Source: Mesorhizobium sp. (GTDB lineage: Bacteria; Pseudomonadota; Alphaproteobacteria; Rhizobiales; Rhizobiaceae). Taken from it: 29,289 bases of DNA. The notes beneath the pieces were generated by a model, which was given only the letters and a program-made list of their open reading frames with translations, did no database searches and was not told the origin of the DNA. Numbering within the stretch: the stretch's first letter is position 1; the number at the start of each line of letters is the position of its first letter. Both the position numbers and the translations under genes were made by a program. Shown here piece by piece: positions 27,169-29,289 of this stretch. Location: assembly GCA_030698645.1 (NCBI GenBank), contig JAUYMV010000699.1:1-29289 (forward strand). Reading direction: 5' to 3'.

Positions 27169-28713
27169 TCAATGTATCGCAGCGGTCGCCGGAACGAGAA
27201 GATCATCCACAATCAAATGATCGCGGCTGTGCGTGGCGAGCGGGGCTGGCCTGCCGTAGAGAAATCCCTGCACGACGTCGCAGCCCGCCGCGCGCAACAG
27301 CATCGCCTGGCTCTCGGTCTCGACGCCCTCGGCAATCGTGCGCACGCCGAGCGCGCGCGAAAGCCCGACGATCGTCGAGATCACGGCTCCGCCATTGTCC
27401 TTGTCGATGCGGCTGACGAAGGAGCGATCGATCTTCAGCTTCTGGAACTGGAAGTCGATCAGGTAGCTGAGATTCGAGTAACCGGTGCCGAAATCGTCGA
27501 CCGCGACCGAAATGCCCATCTCCGACAATTCGCGCATGACGAAGGCGGCGCGTTCGCGGTCCTGCATCATGGCCGTTTCCGTCACCTCGAGCTCGAGACG
27601 GCTCGGAAGCAGCCCTGTTTCGCGCAGCACCTCCCGCACGATCGGAAGGAAATCCCTGGTCATCATCTGCACGGGCGAGATATTGACGGCGACGAAGCAG
27701 TCGTCGGGTAGGGAAAGCGCATCCTGGCAGGCCTTGCGCAGCACCCACTCGCCGATCTGCGCGATCATGCCGGTTTCCTCGGCGACCGGCACGAATTCGG
27801 TGGGTGATATCATGCCGCGCTTCGGGTGGCGCCAGCGGAGCAATGCCTCGTAGCCGACGATCCGATTGGACGACATGTCGTATTGCGGCTGATAGTAGAG
27901 GTCGAAATCGTTGCGCTGAAGCGCGCCGTGCAGTTCGGATTCGATCCACTGACGGTAGTCGGCGACCTCGCCCATTTCGGGATGGAAGACAGACCAGTTG
28001 CCGATGCCGCTGGCGCGCGCATTCTGCAGTGCAAGGTTGGAGCGGCGCAGCAGCACGACCGGGTCACGTCCGTCCTTCGGCATGGCCACCATGCCGACAG
28101 ACAGATTGACCGACTGCAGGTGCGTCGTCAGCCGATAGGGCTCCATCATCTTCTCGATCAGTCTTTCGATGAGACGGTCGATCGATACGGATTTTCCGTC
28201 GTCGATCAGGATGGCGAACTCGCCGGCGCCGATACGGCCGATCTCGACATTGTGCGGGACGTTGTCGCGCAACCGGGCAGCGAAGGCGCGGATCAGCTCG
28301 TCGCCCTGGCCGTAGCCAATGGCATCGTTGATCTGCTTGAAGCGGTCGATATCGATGTCCACCAGGAAGACGGGCTTGCCGTCGCGAACGGTACCGGCCG
28401 CCGCCGCCGCGATCTTGCTGATCATGGCGGACCGGGCATGCAGGCCGGTCAATTTGTCGATCTGGGTTTCGCGATAGACATAGGTTTCGGACTCGTCGAC
28501 GCCTGCGAAGAACGACAACGACGCGACGCCTGCGGCGAGCGCGCAAAGCGAGGCGATGATGCCGCCGACCATCTGGCCCGATATGCCGGCCAGGCCATCG
28601 CCGAAGCCGAACCTCACGCCCCATAGGCCAAGGATGAAACTTCCAAGGCCCGATGCGGCTATGGTGATCAGCCGGAAGACCGGGCTGCGCTTCGGATTTG
28701 TATATGCCTGCAT
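27169..28713 (-). CDS. Membrane GGDEF-EAL protein, probable c-di-GMP phosphodiesterase
   Basis: A 514-residue protein with two membrane segments (about 13-35 and 47-69), a GGDEF domain (about 82-245) and an EAL domain (about 255-500). The GGDEF site reads GAGEF (162-166), so two of the key positions are lost, and no RxxD inhibitory site precedes it. Diguanylate cyclase activity is therefore unlikely. The EAL domain keeps YEALLRW (288-294), NISP (344), EVTET (376-380), DDFGTGYSN (406-414), KIDRSFV (427-433), EGVE (462-465) and QGFLYGRP (482-489), the set needed for metal and substrate binding, so phosphodiesterase activity is likely. GAGGG precedes the ATG at 28713. It is transcribed away from fabI's end, same strand. 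Confidence 0.9.
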   Translation of the reverse strand: MQAYTNPKRSPVFRLITIAASGLGSFILGLWGVRFGFGDGLAGISGQMVGGIIASLCALAAGVASLSFFAGVDESETYVYRETQIDKLTGLHARSAMISKIAAAAAGTVRDGKPVFLVDIDIDRFKQINDAIGYGQGDELIRAFAARLRDNVPHNVEIGRIGAGEFAILIDDGKSVSIDRLIERLIEKMMEPYRLTTHLQSVNLSVGMVAMPKDGRDPVVLLRRSNLALQNARASGIGNWSVFHPEMGEVADYRQWIESELHGALQRNDFDLYYQPQYDMSSNRIVGYEALLRWRHPKRGMISPTEFVPVAEETGMIAQIGEWVLRKACQDALSLPDDCFVAVNISPVQMMTRDFLPIVREVLRETGLLPSRLELEVTETAMMQDRERAAFVMRELSEMGISVAVDDFGTGYSNLSYLIDFQFQKLKIDRSFVSRIDKDNGGAVISTIVGLSRALGVRTIAEGVETESQAMLLRAAGCDVVQGFLYGRPAPLATHSRDHLIVDDLLVPATAAIH

Positions 28714-28757
28714 GCCGGAAAACCCTCGTATGGGCTCTCTATAACGGAAATCCCCTT

Positions 28758-28788
28758 AAAATCCGTTTCTGACAAATGTTCGGATTTT
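28758..28788 (-). terminator. Inverted repeat downstream of fabI, possible terminator
   Basis: AAAATCCG at 28758-28765 is matched by CGGATTTT at 28781-28788 with a 15-base loop. On the minus strand it lies 36 bases after the fabI stop and ends in TTTT, so it can act as a weak intrinsic terminator. It could also be a regulator site, since it is about 45-75 bases before the GGDEF-EAL start. Confidence 0.45.
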
Positions 28789-28824
28789 ACTCGGTCGCAC
28801 AGCAACCGATTCACGATCCCCGGC

Positions 28825-29289
28825 CTAGTCGCGACCGTCTTCGCTGCGCTTCAACTCGTCAAGCGCGGGCATCGAAACGATATGATAGCCGGAATCGACA
28901 TAGTGGATCTCTCCCGTGACGCCAGTCGACAGGTCGGAAAGCAGGTAGAGAGCCGAGCCGCCGACCTCATCCAGCGTCACGGTTCGGCGCAACGGCGCAT
29001 TCCGGCTCTGGAACGAGAACATGTGCCGCGCGTCGGCGATCCCCGCGCCGGCAAGCGTGCGCACGGGGCCGGCCGAGATGGCATTGACGCGGATCGCCCG
29101 TGGACCGAAATCGTTCGCCAGATAGCGCACGCTGGCTTCGAGCCCGGCCTTGGCGACCCCCATCACATTGTAGTTGGGCATCACGCGTACCGAGCCGGCA
29201 TAGGTCAGCGTCAGCAGCGCGCCGCCATCATTCATCATCGCCGCCGCCTTGCGGGCGATCTCGGTGAAGGAGTAGCAGGAGATCACCAT
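28825..29289 (-). CDS. fabI: Enoyl-[acyl-carrier-protein] reductase (NADH) FabI, C-terminal part
   Basis: The gene runs off the right edge, so only the last 154 residues are visible of about 270. It is a short-chain dehydrogenase-like enoyl reductase, the last step of fatty acid elongation. ISCYSFTEIARKAAAMM, LLTLTYAGSVRVMPNYNVMG with Tyr-x6-Lys (YNVMGVAK), and NAISAGPVRTLAGAGI are FabI blocks. The C-terminal YHIVSMPALDEL is usual for rhizobial FabI. The first codon shown is internal. Rhizobia often have two FabI copies and a fabA-fabB-fabI operon; the upstream genes are outside this window. Confidence 0.93.
   Translation of the reverse strand: MVISCYSFTEIARKAAAMMNDGGALLTLTYAGSVRVMPNYNVMGVAKAGLEASVRYLANDFGPRAIRVNAISAGPVRTLAGAGIADARHMFSFQSRNAPLRRTVTLDEVGGSALYLLSDLSTGVTGEIHYVDSGYHIVSMPALDELKRSEDGRD

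Overview
The window looks like chromosome from a high-GC alphaproteobacterium of the order Hyphomicrobiales (Rhizobiales), probably near the Phyllobacteriaceae (Mesorhizobium and relatives). The basis is strong GC-rich codon bias, a 421-residue MetK with the alphaproteobacterial insertion, a YlxR-L7Ae fusion between nusA and infB, promoter elements close to CTTGAC-N17/18-CTATAT, and the gene order miaB-phoH-ybeY-corC-lnt-Xre regulator-metK-trmB // rimP-nusA-ylxR-infB-rbfA-truB // rpsO-pnp. This placement is from memory of the families, not from a search.

Layout. (1) 1-4200, variable left part: the 3' end of a hydantoinase/oxoprolinase gene, a lone PAPS-type sulfotransferase gene and malate synthase G. 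(2) 4266-7752: tsaB-rimI (tRNA t6A formation and ribosomal protein acetylation), a PlsC-type acyltransferase that may be OlsA, and miaB. (3) 7781-14836: phoH-ybeY-corC-lnt, then a PraR-like regulator, metK and trmB. (4) 14865-15029: a 54-residue minus-strand gene with its own good promoter, divergent from the rimP operon. (5) 15160-22445: rimP-nusA-ylxR/L7Ae-infB, then rbfA-truB. A promoter and an intrinsic-terminator-like hairpin precede rimP. (6) 22597-26058: an exported tandem-SH3 protein, rpsO and pnp, with four hairpins between rpsO and pnp and a strong terminator after pnp. (7) 26120-29289: an RsmC-type rRNA methyltransferase, then on the minus strand a membrane GGDEF-EAL protein with a degenerate GGDEF site and the 3' part of fabI.

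Together the central genes cover ribosome assembly (RimP, RbfA, YbeY, S15, RsmC), tRNA modification (TsaB, MiaB, TrmB, TruB), transcription-translation coupling and RNA decay (NusA, IF-2, PNPase), envelope lipid work (PlsC-type, Lnt, FabI) and SAM supply (MetK), which feeds the methyltransferases and MiaB. I saw no tRNA, rRNA, insertion sequence, CRISPR array, phage gene or defence system. No gene-free stretch exceeds 300 bases; the longest (23580-23860 and 20775-21048) are described as structured spacers. The window is mostly ordinary core genome. The parts most worth a second look are regulatory: the rimP leader hairpin, the rpsO-pnp hairpin array, the hairpin that hides the SH3 gene's ribosome binding site, the palindrome before the PraR-like gene, and the small minus-strand gene.
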